64,000 nucleotides of DNA from Polymorphobacter fuscus (GCF_011927825.1 NZ_JAATJI010000001.1:1488001-1552000); one strand, 5' to 3'; counted from the stretch's first letter, positions 10,401 to 20,192 are shown. Notes: generated by a model not told the origin, from the letters alone. Made by a program: numbers and translations.

Positions 10401-10699
10401 GACGCGCGAAAGCCGGACACGACGATTTCGGTATCGTCCGCCGTTGCAGCGGTCGGATCGGTCGGTGCGGAATCACCCGGGCCGCTGGCCGGGGCCGCCT
10501 GGGTCGTGGTTGCCTGGGCAAGCACCGGATAGGCCTTGGCGTTGAGGATGACCGGCGCCGGTGTCGTGACGCCGCCGGAAGCTGCGGGCATCGGCACCGG
10601 CGTGGGTGCTGCCTTTGCCGTGGATGCCGACAGTCCGGCGACCGAAACTGCAGCGAGCAGCGAAGCGCGGACGGAATGCGCGTGCAAAATGCGATTCAT
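7460..10699 (-). CDS. TonB-dependent receptor, Caulobacter/Xanthomonas carbohydrate type
   Basis: Outer-membrane active transporter, here most likely for xylo-oligosaccharides. The 1079-residue protein starts with a signal peptide ending near STAKAAP, then a Pro/Ala/Thr-rich linker and a TonB-box-like EIVVSGFR. The plug follows with the family signature DIGKFPDTNIAESLNRIPGV and the IRGLGTNFTRVLLNG segment. The rest is a long beta-barrel ending in a C-terminal Phe (GLRGRF), as outer-membrane proteins do. The ATG start has a strong GGGGAGG site. It has its own promoter with a LacI-type operator although GH35 lies just upstream on the same strand, and it ends in a strong terminator. The substrate is inferred from neighbours; no SusD-like partner is present, as is usual in this group. 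Confidence 0.92.
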   Translation of the reverse strand: MNRILHAHSVRASLLAAVSVAGLSASTAKAAPTPVPMPAASGGVTTPAPVILNAKAYPVLAQATTTQAAPASGPGDSAPTDPTAATADDTEIVVSGFRASLERQTDAKRNAVGFVDTIFAEDIGKFPDTNIAESLNRIPGVTISREVTGEGSNVAIRGLGTNFTRVLLNGAPVAIASVRFDAQSTNREVDLDMLPTELFTQLTVSKSPVASQIEGGAAGTVNLRTARPFDNPKPYVSYGFQGSKVSGADKWGYRGHVLASATFGNFGILGGVSVSKSQFAVDGFETIGWTNPNLTAAQSSSATRNATGGGNFTIPATVPVNAGNGLVTGAVIDQAFLLRNNPGATIDQIDNGLIPRLGRPRTEVGSRDRQSYIASAEWRPSDDLHFYLDGMYGKRTTEFTRTAMNWVGRNGAVIPLNTKYDRTDCAAGCVVTEGTYANSQFFLEYRPYRDTQDYWGINPGLEFKVNDWISGDLQANYTKSNFRRESPTVLVITPERAGTTVNYTNDGGIPQILTNVDLNNPANFGWAGGGRVNLNGEERATETKGVRGSVLFGDANRFSVRVGGAYDDTQRRITPFDNTGPWQNAICGNGPNVSLLAPNTGTTPCTGLFQPGTTPPAGFPTFPGYGTNATAGGPPIVYAGSLVPTAQVPSYLMPGSNGYITVDWEKFKAATGYDALLANATEIGAGSSGANGGLIQEKVTGAYAEANGVIDVGDNTLRLNGGLRYVHTIQIVGGRVSVPDPRNTLANGQQIPDGGRYPNTNTFPTTRSSYNNWLPSASVAFDFNGLAVARASLSRTMSRPDPNALLPGASFVQPSADIGTVGNQELDPYISTNIDVGFEFYTGGEGVIGFAAFRKSITGFTVNGLRTVPFSFLEPYGISIDSLTQAQRDALATRAAPGQALSDVPIVIQQQVNSDGKLKVNGLEFQLTQPFDFLTSRFGVRGFGIQANLTLIDQKGDGAGAPAIAIGVAPTTYVLTGYYDNNGISARLAYTYNQGSQGSGTNQNGIPAAAIFGRDYAQLDFSGNLDLARLFGKDYLPTVVLNVINITKESQGAYFQFPNATFNQYNPGRTVLVGLRGRF

Positions 10700-10754
10700 G
10701 ATGCCTCCCCCTGTACGACCACCGCTTCATTGTCGGCTGGTCGGTCATGCGCTT

Positions 10755-10801
10755 TGTTAGCGCTATCATGGGAGATTATTACTACGAGTTATTCTTGTCA
10801 A
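10755..10801 (-). promoter_or_regulatory. TonB receptor promoter with LacI-family operator
   Basis: On the minus strand TTGACA (10801-10796) is followed after 17 bp by TAATCT (10778-10773). Immediately downstream lies the palindrome TGATAGCGCTAACA (10768-10755), a GC-centred LacI-family operator. Its position around the transcription start suits repression by blocking initiation. Two sister sites occur at 20306-20319 and 27942-27955. Confidence 0.78.
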
Positions 10802-10807
10802 GCCGGC

Positions 10808-12430
10808 TCAACGATAGCGGTAAAGACGAATTTTCTGGATCTGGAAGGGCCCCGGCGCCAGCCGGATATGCCGTCCCTGGTGGGTCTGGTCGCCGTTGAG
10901 CAGCCGCCCTGCCACCCAGCGCCCATCGACGAACTTGCCTTCGTAAGCCGAATCGATTCCGGCGAGCGGCGGCCCGTCGCCGACAGGCGCAAAGGTGACC
11001 GTTATCCCCTGCCCGGCGATGAGATAATCCTCCGGCCCGGTCTGGATGATCATGCCGCCATAGCCGCCGGTTTCGGGCGTGATCACCGGCTTCTGGATAT
11101 CGGCGAACGACACGGTGAAGCGATAGTCGCCGATCGTCTCGCTGGCCGGCTCGGCCACCACGGTCTCGTCGTACAGCGCCCGCGGCTTGAACGCCGACAT
11201 CCGGCCGAGCCCCTGGGCCGCCAGGATCGCCGGTGCCAGCTGTTCCAGCCCGGCATAGGTGTCCGCCAGGCGGTTCGGACCGCCGTCGATCGATTCGATC
11301 GAGAAGGGCGAAAAGCCGATCGCGTCATGCTTGCCGATCGCATAGATGGCGTTGGCCGGGCCATCGGCACGGTCGGCATTGTTGGCTTCCGGGATGAAGA
11401 GCGGATTGTCGCTGCGCTTGTAGCGACCGACGATGTCGACGAAGTTCGGAAAGTAGATGTCGGGTGCGATCAGGTCGAGGCTCGGCGCCCCGGCCTTCCA
11501 GACATCGATCAGCTGGGGCAGCGGCCCGCCGCTGGGATAACCGACGCCGGGTTCGCGCCCGGGGCGGTTGAGCGCGACATTGACATACATCGGCAGCGGA
11601 TAGGCCGCCTTGCCGGCCGCCGTCAGCGCATCGGCAAAGCGCGCATAATGCCAGGCAGTGAACACTTCCGCCGCCGCGTCGCCCGGTCCGAACACCGCTT
11701 CCCACGACCCTTCGACAGGCGCACCGCGATCGGCCCACATCCGCTGCATTTCGGGAACCAGCGTGGCACGATGCGCCACCAGATAGTCGATCAGTTGCTT
11801 GGGAACCGGCTGGCGGAACGCGGCTTCGGCGAGCGGGCCATGGTCGCGCGCCACCGGCAACATGCCGATCTCGTTTTCGACCTGGACCATGACGACGGTG
11901 TTGTCCGTGCCGTCGGTCGCCTTCAGATGCGCCATCAGCGCCGCATAGGCACGCGAATCGGCCGCCAGCGTCTCCGGTGCCATCGCCGACAGGATGTCGA
12001 CACCCTGGCCGTTGGGCTGCTGCGCGCGCGGAAACCGCGCCTGGTCGCGCTTCACCCATGCCGGGACATAGGTCGACATCGAATTCTTCCACGCCCCGAA
12101 CCACAGGATCACCAGCTTCAGGTCGTTGGCCCGCGCCGCCTTGACCATCTGGTCGACCGACGACCAGTCATACTGCCCTTCGCGCGGCTCGATCAGTTCC
12201 CAGGCCACCGGCGCCAGAACGGTGTTGAGGTGCATCGCCTTCAACCGGGGCCAGTGCGGCGCCATATAGGCGGCGCTCGACGCACTCGAATTGCCGAGTT
12301 CGCCACCGAGGATCAGCAGCGGCTTTCCCCCCACGATCAGCTGCGTCGCGGTACCCTGTTTGCGCAACGCCGGCACATCGGCGAGCGCCGGCGCCGACAG
12401 GGCCGCAGCGAGGAGCAGGGCACGGATCAC
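10808..12430 (-). CDS. Exported GH35-like beta-galactosidase (DUF5597-type C-terminus)
   Basis: Probably removes terminal galactose (or arabinose) from hemicellulose side chains in the periplasm. The GTG start at 12430 is preceded by AAAGGAA and gives a signal peptide (MIRALLLAAALSAPALA); longer starts would run into the preceding gene. The TIM barrel has AHWPRLK-like and NTVLAPVAWELIEPREGQYDW segments, the likely acid/base Glu in VQVENEIG (about residue 160) and a possible nucleophile Glu in FIPEANN (about 345). The C-terminus is beta-rich. Length is 540 residues. The start lies 1 bp after the uxuB-like stop, so it is the last gene of the GH3-led operon. The family call rests on the barrel motifs; the true substrate is uncertain. 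Confidence 0.8.
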   Translation of the reverse strand: MIRALLLAAALSAPALADVPALRKQGTATQLIVGGKPLLILGGELGNSSASSAAYMAPHWPRLKAMHLNTVLAPVAWELIEPREGQYDWSSVDQMVKAARANDLKLVILWFGAWKNSMSTYVPAWVKRDQARFPRAQQPNGQGVDILSAMAPETLAADSRAYAALMAHLKATDGTDNTVVMVQVENEIGMLPVARDHGPLAEAAFRQPVPKQLIDYLVAHRATLVPEMQRMWADRGAPVEGSWEAVFGPGDAAAEVFTAWHYARFADALTAAGKAAYPLPMYVNVALNRPGREPGVGYPSGGPLPQLIDVWKAGAPSLDLIAPDIYFPNFVDIVGRYKRSDNPLFIPEANNADRADGPANAIYAIGKHDAIGFSPFSIESIDGGPNRLADTYAGLEQLAPAILAAQGLGRMSAFKPRALYDETVVAEPASETIGDYRFTVSFADIQKPVITPETGGYGGMIIQTGPEDYLIAGQGITVTFAPVGDGPPLAGIDSAYEGKFVDGRWVAGRLLNGDQTHQGRHIRLAPGPFQIQKIRLYRYR

Positions 12431-12431
12431 A

Positions 12432-13895
12432 TCAGTTCCTTTGAAAGGTCGCCAGTGCTGCCGCCGCGCCATCCTGTTCGAGCATAGCCAGCTGGCGGGT
12501 GAGCAGGTCGCGAAGCCCGGCATCGACGGCGAGCGCCGGCGGAAAGATCGCGGCGATCGCCATCAGCGCCGCCACGGTGGCAGCGGCATCGTCGCGCAAC
12601 GCCGCCGCCGTGGCCGCGGCCAGCGGATCGTCGACGGTGAACCTGCCGCCATCATCGGCAACGCCGCGCTGCCAGCGCATCCACGCCGCGACCGCCAGCG
12701 CCAGGGCGTCGACAGGCAGTCCGGCGGCCCGGCGGTCGGCGATCGGCGCGAGCAACCGCTGCGGCAGTTTCTGCGACCCGTCCATGGCGATCTGCCGCGT
12801 CCGGTGCTGCAGCGCCGGGTTGGCAAACCGCGCCATCAGCGCGTCGCGATAGGCCGGCACATCGAGGCCGGGCGGCGGGGACAGCGTCGGCGCCGCCTCG
12901 TCCCACAGTGCCTCGACAAACCCTCGGCCGGCCGGCAGCGCCACGACCTGATGGACGAAATCCAGCCCGGCGAGCCCGCCGAGATAGGCGATTCCCGAAT
13001 GGGCCCCATTGAGCAGGCGCAGCTTGGCCGCCTCCCAAGGCGCCACATCGGCGGTCAGCTGCACGCCCAGCGTTGCGAAATCGGGTCGCGGTCCGGCGAA
13101 ATGATCCTCGATCACCCATTGCGTGAACGGCTCGGTCTTGACCATCGCTGCGTCCTCGACGCCCAGCTGCGTCGCCAGCGCAGCGACGTCGTCCGCCGTC
13201 GTTGCCGGAACGATGCGATCGACCATCGTCGCCGGAAAGGCGCCGTGGTCCGCGATCCAGTCGGCGAGGCCGGCATCATGCGCGCGTGCCATCGCCAGCA
13301 CCGCGCCGCGCAGCAGCAGGCCATTGTCGGGCAGGTTGTCGCACGAAATGACGGTGAACGGCGGCAGCCCGGCAGCGCGCCGCGCCGCCAGCCCGGCGAC
13401 GATGAACCCCGGCGCGGTCACCGGCGCCGCCAGCGATGCCACGTCGCGCGCGACATCGGCGTCGCCGGTCACCAGCGACCCCGTCGCCCGGTCGAGCTTG
13501 TAGCCTTTCTCGGTAATCGTCAGCGTGACGATATGGGTGTCAGGCGCAGCCAGCGCCGCAATTACCGCCGCCGGATTTTCGGGTGCGACCAGCACCTCGT
13601 GCACCGACCCGACCAGCCGCATCGCCGTCGCCGCGCCGTCGCGCACCAGCACCGTGTACAGCCCGTCCTGCGGCGCCAGCTGGTCCCGCACGCCGGCCGA
13701 TCGCAGCGACACGCCGGTGATGCCCCAGCGCAGATCGCCCGCGGCCAGCGCATCGTCGAAGACCACCGCCTGATGGGCGCGATGGAAGGCGCCGATGCCG
13801 AAATGGACGACGCCGCGGCGCGCCGCCGACCGGTCATAGGGCGGACGGGCGACGGTGTCCGGCAGCGTGGCAGCGGTCTCGCGCGAAAGCCTCAC
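12432..13895 (-). CDS. uxuB: Mannitol dehydrogenase-family oxidoreductase, probable D-fructuronate reductase
   Basis: Reduces D-fructuronate to D-mannonate with NADH, the second step of glucuronate catabolism. Seen in the sequence: VVHFGIGAFHRAHQ at the N-terminus (dinucleotide fold), SCDNLPDNG (about residue 185), and the family's catalytic Lys region near KLRLLNGAHS (about 290). Length is 487 residues, normal for the polyol-specific long-chain family. The GTG start overlaps the uxaC stop by 4 bp (GTGA), indicating translational coupling. The family also includes mannitol and tagaturonate enzymes; ManD and UxaC next door favour fructuronate reductase. Confidence 0.85.
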   Translation of the reverse strand: MRLSRETAATLPDTVARPPYDRSAARRGVVHFGIGAFHRAHQAVVFDDALAAGDLRWGITGVSLRSAGVRDQLAPQDGLYTVLVRDGAATAMRLVGSVHEVLVAPENPAAVIAALAAPDTHIVTLTITEKGYKLDRATGSLVTGDADVARDVASLAAPVTAPGFIVAGLAARRAAGLPPFTVISCDNLPDNGLLLRGAVLAMARAHDAGLADWIADHGAFPATMVDRIVPATTADDVAALATQLGVEDAAMVKTEPFTQWVIEDHFAGPRPDFATLGVQLTADVAPWEAAKLRLLNGAHSGIAYLGGLAGLDFVHQVVALPAGRGFVEALWDEAAPTLSPPPGLDVPAYRDALMARFANPALQHRTRQIAMDGSQKLPQRLLAPIADRRAAGLPVDALALAVAAWMRWQRGVADDGGRFTVDDPLAAATAAALRDDAAATVAALMAIAAIFPPALAVDAGLRDLLTRQLAMLEQDGAAAALATFQRN

Positions 13896-15304
13896 AGCTT
13901 GTACGCCGCCTTGGCGAGGTCATAGGCCAGCGCCCGTGCCACCTCATGCGCCTCGTCGATCTCCAGCCGCCCTTCGGCGACGAGCTGCGCCAGCCAGGTG
14001 CAGTCCATGCGCCGCGCCACGTCGTGCCGCGCCGGAATCGACAGGAACGCGCGAGTATCGTCATTGAAGCCGACGGTGTTGTAGAAGCCGCCGGTCTCCG
14101 TGGCCCGCTCGCGGAAGCGCCGCATGCCTTCGGGGCTGTCGTGAAACCACCACGGCGGCCCCAGCCGGAGCGCCGGATAATGGCCGGCCAGCGGCGCAAG
14201 TTCGCGGCTGTAGACGTCTTCATCGAGCGTGAAGAGTATCAGCGTCAGCCGCGGATCATTGCCGAAGCGGTCGAGCAGCGGCTTCAGCGACCGTACGAAT
14301 TCGCCGGCCAGGGGGATATCGGCACCCTTGTCGCGGCCGAAGCGCGCCAGCACCTCGGGATTGTGATTGCGCAGCACGCCGGGATGCAGCTGCATCACCA
14401 TGCCGTCGTCGATCGCCATGCGCGCCATTTCGGTCAGCATCTGGGCACGGAACAGCTCGGCATCCGCAGGCGTGCTGCCGGCCAGCACCCGGTCATACAG
14501 CGCCGCTGCGTCGTCGAACGACAGGTCGGCGGTGGCGGCCGAAGGGTGGCCATGGTCGGTCGAGGTGGCGCCGGCCTCGCGAAAGCGCGCGCGGTGGAAG
14601 CGATGCGCCGCAAGGTAACCGGAAAAGGTCGCCGTGTCGGTCCCGGCGGTCTGCCCGAACCGCGCGACATTGGCGGCAAAATTGGCGGCTTCGGGGTCGA
14701 CCACGGGATCGGGGCGATAGGCGGTGATGACACGGCCGGACCAGCCGCTGTTGCGGATCGCGGCGTGATGGGCGAGCGGATCGAGCGGGCTTTCGGTGGT
14801 CGCGATCGCTTCGATGTTGAAGCGTTCGAACAACGCGCGCGGGCGGAAGGCATCGGTCTGCAGCGCCGCACCGATGACATCGAAATAATGGTCGGCCGTG
14901 GCGGCGTCGAGCCGGACGTCAAGCCCGAAGACTTCGGCGAACACCCAGTCGAGCCACATCCGTGACGGCGTACCGCGGAACAAATGGTAGTTGGCGGCGA
15001 AAAGCGACCAGATGGCGCGGGGGTCGGTTTCGGTCGGGCTGCCATCGACCGTCGGCACCCCGAGCGCGTCGAGCCCGATGCCCTGGCTCATCAACATGCG
15101 CAGCACATAATGGTCGGGAACGATCAGCAGATTGGCGGCATCGGTGAACGGCGCATCGCTGGCAAACCACGACGGGTCGGTGTGGCCGTGCGGGCTGATG
15201 ATCGGCAACCCCGCGATTTTTTCATACAGCGTCCGGGCGATAGCGCGGGTGCCGGGATCGGCGGGGAACAACCGGTCGGGGTCGAGGCGGAGCGGTCGGG
15301 TCAT
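13892..15304 (-). CDS. uxaC: Glucuronate isomerase (uronate isomerase)
   Basis: Converts D-glucuronate to D-fructuronate. It is an amidohydrolase-superfamily barrel with SPHGHTDPSWF near the N-terminus, the metal-binding His pair of the family. Length is 470 residues, the usual size. The start is ATG at 15304, which overlaps the transporter stop as ATGA; an upstream in-frame start would only extend into the transporter gene. Its product feeds the UxuB-like reductase encoded next. Methylglucuronate or glucuronate released by the GH67 enzyme is the presumed source of substrate. Confidence 0.93.
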   Translation of the reverse strand: MTRPLRLDPDRLFPADPGTRAIARTLYEKIAGLPIISPHGHTDPSWFASDAPFTDAANLLIVPDHYVLRMLMSQGIGLDALGVPTVDGSPTETDPRAIWSLFAANYHLFRGTPSRMWLDWVFAEVFGLDVRLDAATADHYFDVIGAALQTDAFRPRALFERFNIEAIATTESPLDPLAHHAAIRNSGWSGRVITAYRPDPVVDPEAANFAANVARFGQTAGTDTATFSGYLAAHRFHRARFREAGATSTDHGHPSAATADLSFDDAAALYDRVLAGSTPADAELFRAQMLTEMARMAIDDGMVMQLHPGVLRNHNPEVLARFGRDKGADIPLAGEFVRSLKPLLDRFGNDPRLTLILFTLDEDVYSRELAPLAGHYPALRLGPPWWFHDSPEGMRRFRERATETGGFYNTVGFNDDTRAFLSIPARHDVARRMDCTWLAQLVAEGRLEIDEAHEVARALAYDLAKAAYKL

Positions 15305-16596
15305 GCAGGAGCACTCATATTGACGGGCGCATAGCGCGGGTTGATCACATGGGTAACGAGCAGGGCGAGCAGATACGCCAGCCCGCACGCGATGAAAAAC
15401 GGTTCGTAGCTGCCGACCCGGTCGAGCAGCGCCCCCAGCGACTTCGATGCGATGAAGCCCCCTGCCGCCCCGGCAAAGCCGCCAAGGCCGATCAGCGTCC
15501 CTTGCGCATAGCGCGGGAACAAATCCCCCGGCATCGCGAACAAATTGGTCGAAAACCCCTGGTGCGCGGCGCAGGCGAGGCCGATGCAGCCGACCGCGAT
15601 CCAGATGTCGTCGGCGCGGATGGCGAACATCACCGGCAGCGCGAACAGTGCGCAGATGAACATCGCCCGCTTGCGCGCCGGCCCGGTGGCACCGCCGCGC
15701 CCGATCAGATGCGAGGAATACCAGCCGCCGGCGACCGCCCCCAGATCGGCAAGAATATAGATCGCCACCAGCGGCGGCCCGAAGTTCTTCAGATCATAGC
15801 CATATTGCTTGTTGAAGAAATCCGGGAGCCAGAACAGGAAGGTCCACCACACCGGATCGATCAGGAAGCGACCGGCCATATAGGCCCAGGTCTGGCGATG
15901 GCCGAGCACCTGCCGGAAGGTGGCACGGCCGGCGTCGATCTGCGGCTCCGCCTCGATCCAGGCGCGTTCCGCGCGCGTGACGGTCGGGTGGTCGGCGGGC
16001 TTGCGATAGAATTTCCACCACGCTGCCAGCCAGACCAGATTGAACAACCCGGTGATGACGAACGCCCAGCGCCAGTCGAACTGCATCCCGGCGATCAGAA
16101 AGGCGATGAGCAACGGCGTGACGATGGCGCCGACATTGGCACCGGCGTTGACGATGCCGATGGCCAGCGCGCGTTCGGCGCGGGGAAACCATTGCGAGAT
16201 CGCCGCCAGCGCCGATGGGAAGGTCCCCGCCTCGCCCAGTGCCAGCGGGATGCGGGCGAGCGCGAAGCCGGTCGTGGAGGTGACCAGCACCTGCGCGAAA
16301 TGCCCCAGCGTCCAGGTGCCGACCGCGATCAGATAGCCCAGCCGCGGCCCGATGCGATCGACCAGCCAGCCGAATGCCAGGAAGCCGAAACCGTAGAAGA
16401 CCTGGAAATAGCCGGTGATGTCGCCATAGCCGGCGTTGGTCCAGCCATAGAGGTCGGTCAGCTGCGGCTTCAGCACGCCGAGCACCAGCCGGTCGATGTA
16501 GGACAAGGTCACCGCCGAAAACAGCAGCGCGCAGATCACCCAGCGCACGCGCCCGCGCGGCTTGGTCGTCACCGCGGTGGCGCCGGTGTCGCTCAC
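15301..16596 (-). CDS. exuT: MFS hexuronate transporter (ExuT/ACS family)
   Basis: Inner-membrane proton symporter, probably importing glucuronate or aldouronates. The 431-residue protein shows about 12 hydrophobic segments, the first after a basic N-terminus (RGRVRWVICALLFSAVTLSYIDR read in two parts). The ACS-family signature YIDRLVLGV and a central cytoplasmic loop rich in charged residues follow. The GTG start lies 4 bp after the ManD stop, and its own stop overlaps the uxaC start. Substrate is inferred from being embedded between three glucuronate-pathway genes. Confidence 0.85.
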   Translation of the reverse strand: MSDTGATAVTTKPRGRVRWVICALLFSAVTLSYIDRLVLGVLKPQLTDLYGWTNAGYGDITGYFQVFYGFGFLAFGWLVDRIGPRLGYLIAVGTWTLGHFAQVLVTSTTGFALARIPLALGEAGTFPSALAAISQWFPRAERALAIGIVNAGANVGAIVTPLLIAFLIAGMQFDWRWAFVITGLFNLVWLAAWWKFYRKPADHPTVTRAERAWIEAEPQIDAGRATFRQVLGHRQTWAYMAGRFLIDPVWWTFLFWLPDFFNKQYGYDLKNFGPPLVAIYILADLGAVAGGWYSSHLIGRGGATGPARKRAMFICALFALPVMFAIRADDIWIAVGCIGLACAAHQGFSTNLFAMPGDLFPRYAQGTLIGLGGFAGAAGGFIASKSLGALLDRVGSYEPFFIACGLAYLLALLVTHVINPRYAPVNMSAPA

Positions 16597-16600
16597 CGCG

Positions 16601-17812
16601 TCACCAGCTCCACAGCGTCCCGTCCTCGAGCCGGTTCACCGGCAGGAAGGCGCGGCTGTATTCGTACCCCGCCGCCAGTTCCTCATCGATATCGACGCCC
16701 AGCCCCGGCGCGTCGCCCGGGTGCATCATGCCATCGGCGAAGCTATAGGCATGCGGGAACACGGCATCGGTTTCCGGCGTGTGCCGCATATATTCCTGCA
16801 CGCCGAAGTTGGGCACCGACAGGTCGAAATGCAGCGCCGCCGCCATGCACACCGGCGACAGGTCGGTGGCGCCATGGCAGCCGGTGCGGACTTGGTAGAG
16901 ATCGGCCAGCGCCGCGATCCGCCGCAGATGCGTGATGCCGCCGGCGTGGACCACGGTCGCGCGGATATAGTCGATCAGCTGGTTTTCGATCAGATGCTTG
17001 GCGTCCCAGATCGAATTGAAGATCTCCCCCACCGCCAGCGGCGTCGTCGTGTGCTGGCGGATCAGGCGGAAGCCATCCTGGTTTTCGGCCGGCGTCGCAT
17101 CTTCCAGCCAGAATGGCCGATAGGGCTCCAGGTCCTTGCCCAGCCGCCCTGCCTCGATCGGCGTCAGCCGGTGGTGCACGTCGTGGAGCAGGTGGACATC
17201 CCAGCCGAGCGCTTCGCGTGCCGCCGCAAACAGTTCGGGCACGACGCGCAGATATTTGCTCGTCGACCAGACATTTTCGGTCGGCAGGTCGGCATCGGCG
17301 GGCTCATAGAAATAACGGTCCTTCGACACGCCATAGGTGGAGGCCATGCCCGGCACGCCGCACTGGATGCGGATCGCCTTGTAGCCCTGCTGCTGGTAAT
17401 CGCGCGCCACCGCCACCGTGTCCTCGATCGACACGCCATTGGCATGGCCATAGACCATCACGCCTTCGCGCGCCGCACCGCCCAGCAGCTGATACACCGG
17501 CAGCCCCGCCAGCTTGCCCTTGATGTCCCACAGCGCCGTATCGACCGCAGCAATCGCGCTCATCGTCACCGGGCCGCGACGCCAATAGGCGCCCTTGTAC
17601 AGATACTGCCAGATATCCTCGATGCGGTGCGCGTCGCGGCCGATCAGGCAGGGGATGACATGCTCCGTCAGATAGGCGGCAACCGCCAGCTCGCGGCCGT
17701 TGAGCGTCGCATCGCCGACCCCGGTGGTGCCGTCGTCGCATTCGATCTTGAGCGTGACGAAGTTGCGCCCCGGGCTGGTGATGATGACACGGGCGGAAAC
17801 GATCCTGGGCAT
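16601..17812 (-). CDS. manD: D-mannonate dehydratase, enolase superfamily (ManD/RspA type)
   Basis: Dehydrates D-mannonate to 2-keto-3-deoxygluconate. This is the enolase-superfamily type, not the unrelated UxuA fold. Visible are the N-terminal capping domain ([16 protein letters not shown]), LLHDVHHRL with metal/catalytic residues near 210, [13 protein letters not shown] with the second metal Glu, VGEIFNS with the third, and [10 protein letters not shown]. The C-terminus (DGTLWSW) is typical. Length is 403 residues, the standard size; members from sphingomonads are biochemically characterised. The ATG start has GGGAG six bases upstream and follows GH3 by 10 bp. Downstream kinase and aldolase for the product are not in the window. 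Confidence 0.92.
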   Translation of the reverse strand: MPRIVSARVIITSPGRNFVTLKIECDDGTTGVGDATLNGRELAVAAYLTEHVIPCLIGRDAHRIEDIWQYLYKGAYWRRGPVTMSAIAAVDTALWDIKGKLAGLPVYQLLGGAAREGVMVYGHANGVSIEDTVAVARDYQQQGYKAIRIQCGVPGMASTYGVSKDRYFYEPADADLPTENVWSTSKYLRVVPELFAAAREALGWDVHLLHDVHHRLTPIEAGRLGKDLEPYRPFWLEDATPAENQDGFRLIRQHTTTPLAVGEIFNSIWDAKHLIENQLIDYIRATVVHAGGITHLRRIAALADLYQVRTGCHGATDLSPVCMAAALHFDLSVPNFGVQEYMRHTPETDAVFPHAYSFADGMMHPGDAPGLGVDIDEELAAGYEYSRAFLPVNRLEDGTLWSW

Positions 17813-17822
17813 GATGCTCCCT

Positions 17823-20192
17823 TCAGACGATTTCGAGAATGGCGGTTTGCAGGCGCGCCGAACTGGCGCCGACCTTTATATCGAACAGGCCCGGCTCGAC
17901 GACTTCCTTCATGGCGAGGTTCCACAGCGCAAAGGTGTCCGGCCCCAGCGTGAAGCGCAGGGTGCGGCGCTCGCCGGGTCGCAGCGTCACCCGCTCGAAG
18001 CCCTTCAATTCGAGCACCGGCCGCGTCACCGACGACACCTGGTCGCGAATATAGAGCTGCACCACCTCGTCGCCGGCGCGGTCGCCGCTGTTGGTGACAT
18101 CGACATCGACCGTGACGCTGTCCGCCACCCCGATGCGCGGCCTGGACAGCCGCGGCGGCGAAATCGTGAAGCGCGTGTAGCTGAGGCCATGGCCGAACGG
18201 GAACAGCGGCGCATTGTCGGCAAACAGATAGCCGCGCCGCGCCGACGGCTTGTGGTTGTAGTAAAACGGCACCTGGCCGACGTCGCGCACCACTGTCACC
18301 GGCAGCTTGCCGCCCGGATTGACATCGCCGAACAGCACTTCAGCGATCGCGGTGCCGCCTTCCTGCCCGACATACCAGCATTCGAGCAGCGCCCGCGCCT
18401 GTGCCGACACCTGCGGCCACGACGGCGGCCGGCCGTTGATGGCGACGACCACCACCGGCTTGCCGGTCGCCTGCATCGCTTCGAACAGCGCATTCTGTTC
18501 GCCGAGCAGGTCGAGATCGGTGCGATCGCCGAGATGGGTGCGGGCATAGCCTTCGCGACTGGTCTGTTCGGTATCGCCGATCGCCAGCAAAATGACATCG
18601 GCGGTCTTCGCCACGGCCACTGCCTCGGCGATCAGCCGGCGGTTGGTGGCCGGGTCGGCGAGCAGGATCTCGTTCGCCGAGCGATCCTCGCTCCGGGTGA
18701 TGAACACGCCCTGCGCATGGACGACCTCCGCCTTGCCGGCGAGCCGCGCCTTGACGCCATCGAGCAGCGAAACGGTCTGGCGCGGGATGGACGAATAACC
18801 GCCCAGCCGCGCCACCGCGGCATTGGGGCCGATGACCGCGACCCGGCGATGCGCCCCCGGCGCCAGCGGCAGCAGGCCGTCGTTCTTCAACAACACGATC
18901 GACCGCCGTGCGGCCTCCAGTGCCAGCGCCCGCGCCTCGGCATTGGCGGTCAGCGCCGCCGCGGCTGCCGGGTCGCTGTCGCCGGCTTCGAACAGCCCGG
19001 CGCGGAACTTCAGCGTCAGCATCCGCGCGCAGGCGGCATCGACCAGCGCCACCGGCACCTTGCCGGCGCGCACGGCCGCCGCCAGCCCGCGATAGGCCTT
19101 GCCGTCGGGCAGGTCGCTGTCGACGCCGGCCGCCAGCGCCAGATGCGCGGCATCATCGATATCGGCCGCGACATGGTGGAAATAGTCGAGCTCGCCGATC
19201 GCGGCATAGTCGCTGACGATGGCGCCATCAAAGCCCCATTCGCCGCGCAGCACATCGCCCAGCAGCCAGCGGTTGGCGTGGCTGGGGACGCCGTCGATCT
19301 CGTTGTACGATGGCATCACCGCAGCAATCCCCGTGCGGCGGACGACATCGCGGAACGGCGGAAAGAACGCCGATCGCAGTTCGCGCTCGCCCATCGACGC
19401 CGGCGCGACATTGTTGCCCGCCATCGGCTGGCCATGGCCGGTCATGTGCTTCAGCGTTGCGAACACCTTGCCCGGCGCCAGCGTTTTGCCCGTGCCCTGC
19501 AACCCCAGCACCGCGGCAACGCCGAGTTCGCCGCACAAATACGGATCCTCGCCGAAGGTTTCCTCGATCCGCCCCCAGCGCGGGTCGCGCGCAATATCGA
19601 CCACCGGCGACAGCGCCAGCACCGTGCCATGGGCGCGGGTTTCGCGCGCGATGACGGCGTTGACCCGCTGCACCAGATCGCGGTCGAAGGCGCTGGCCAG
19701 CGCGATCGCCTGCGGAAAGCTGGTTGCCTCGGGCGCCATCAGCCCGTGCAGCGCCTCTTCATGAAACAGGATCGGAATGCCCAGCCGGGTCCGGCGCGCC
19801 CATTGCTGGCCGGCGTTGACAAAGGCGATGGTGTCGGCCGGCGGCCGCCAGCGCCCGGTGACATCGGCAGTGGTGTCATTGGCGGTGGCGGCACCGCCGC
19901 GATCGGACGGCCGCGCGATCTGGCCGATGCCGTGCGGATAGGCGGCGTCGGCGCGCCGCGGGTCGAATGCCAGCCGATCGTCCATGATGTCGCGCTTGGT
20001 CGTCGACAAAGTGATGAGCTGCGCGACCTTTTCATCGAGCGTCATCCGCCCGAGCAGGTCCTTGACGCGCACCGCCACCGGCGCCTTGGCGTCTCGGTAG
20101 ACCATGCCCGTCGCCGAAAGGGCGGCACCCGGCAACATCGCCATCGCCGACACCGTGCCGCTCAGCCGCAGCAGCGCGCGCCGGTCGATCAT
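17823..20192 (-). CDS. Exported glycoside hydrolase family 3 enzyme (beta-xylosidase/beta-glucosidase)
   Basis: Hydrolyses short beta-linked oligosaccharides, most likely xylo-oligosaccharides. The N-terminus [12 protein letters not shown] followed by a hydrophobic stretch resembles a Tat-type or plain export signal (an RRALLR patch rather than the full consensus). Then come the GH3 barrel ([23 protein letters not shown], and the nucleophile Asp in [10 protein letters not shown] near residue 325), the alpha/beta sandwich and a C-terminal fibronectin III-like domain. Length is 789 residues. The start overlaps the stop of an 18-codon upstream reading frame as ATGA. It is the first enzyme of the minus-strand operon GH3-manD-exuT-uxaC-uxuB-GH35, which is headed by a LacI-type operator. 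Confidence 0.88.
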   Translation of the reverse strand: MIDRRALLRLSGTVSAMAMLPGAALSATGMVYRDAKAPVAVRVKDLLGRMTLDEKVAQLITLSTTKRDIMDDRLAFDPRRADAAYPHGIGQIARPSDRGGAATANDTTADVTGRWRPPADTIAFVNAGQQWARRTRLGIPILFHEEALHGLMAPEATSFPQAIALASAFDRDLVQRVNAVIARETRAHGTVLALSPVVDIARDPRWGRIEETFGEDPYLCGELGVAAVLGLQGTGKTLAPGKVFATLKHMTGHGQPMAGNNVAPASMGERELRSAFFPPFRDVVRRTGIAAVMPSYNEIDGVPSHANRWLLGDVLRGEWGFDGAIVSDYAAIGELDYFHHVAADIDDAAHLALAAGVDSDLPDGKAYRGLAAAVRAGKVPVALVDAACARMLTLKFRAGLFEAGDSDPAAAAALTANAEARALALEAARRSIVLLKNDGLLPLAPGAHRRVAVIGPNAAVARLGGYSSIPRQTVSLLDGVKARLAGKAEVVHAQGVFITRSEDRSANEILLADPATNRRLIAEAVAVAKTADVILLAIGDTEQTSREGYARTHLGDRTDLDLLGEQNALFEAMQATGKPVVVVAINGRPPSWPQVSAQARALLECWYVGQEGGTAIAEVLFGDVNPGGKLPVTVVRDVGQVPFYYNHKPSARRGYLFADNAPLFPFGHGLSYTRFTISPPRLSRPRIGVADSVTVDVDVTNSGDRAGDEVVQLYIRDQVSSVTRPVLELKGFERVTLRPGERRTLRFTLGPDTFALWNLAMKEVVEPGLFDIKVGASSARLQTAILEIV

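Noticed and set aside
7508..12487. A plus-strand open frame of about 1,650 codons opposite the TonB receptor and GH35 genes
   Set aside because: Low-complexity Arg/Gly/Ala/Asp-rich translation, no domain, and entirely antisense to two well-supported genes. Typical of high-GC shadow frames.
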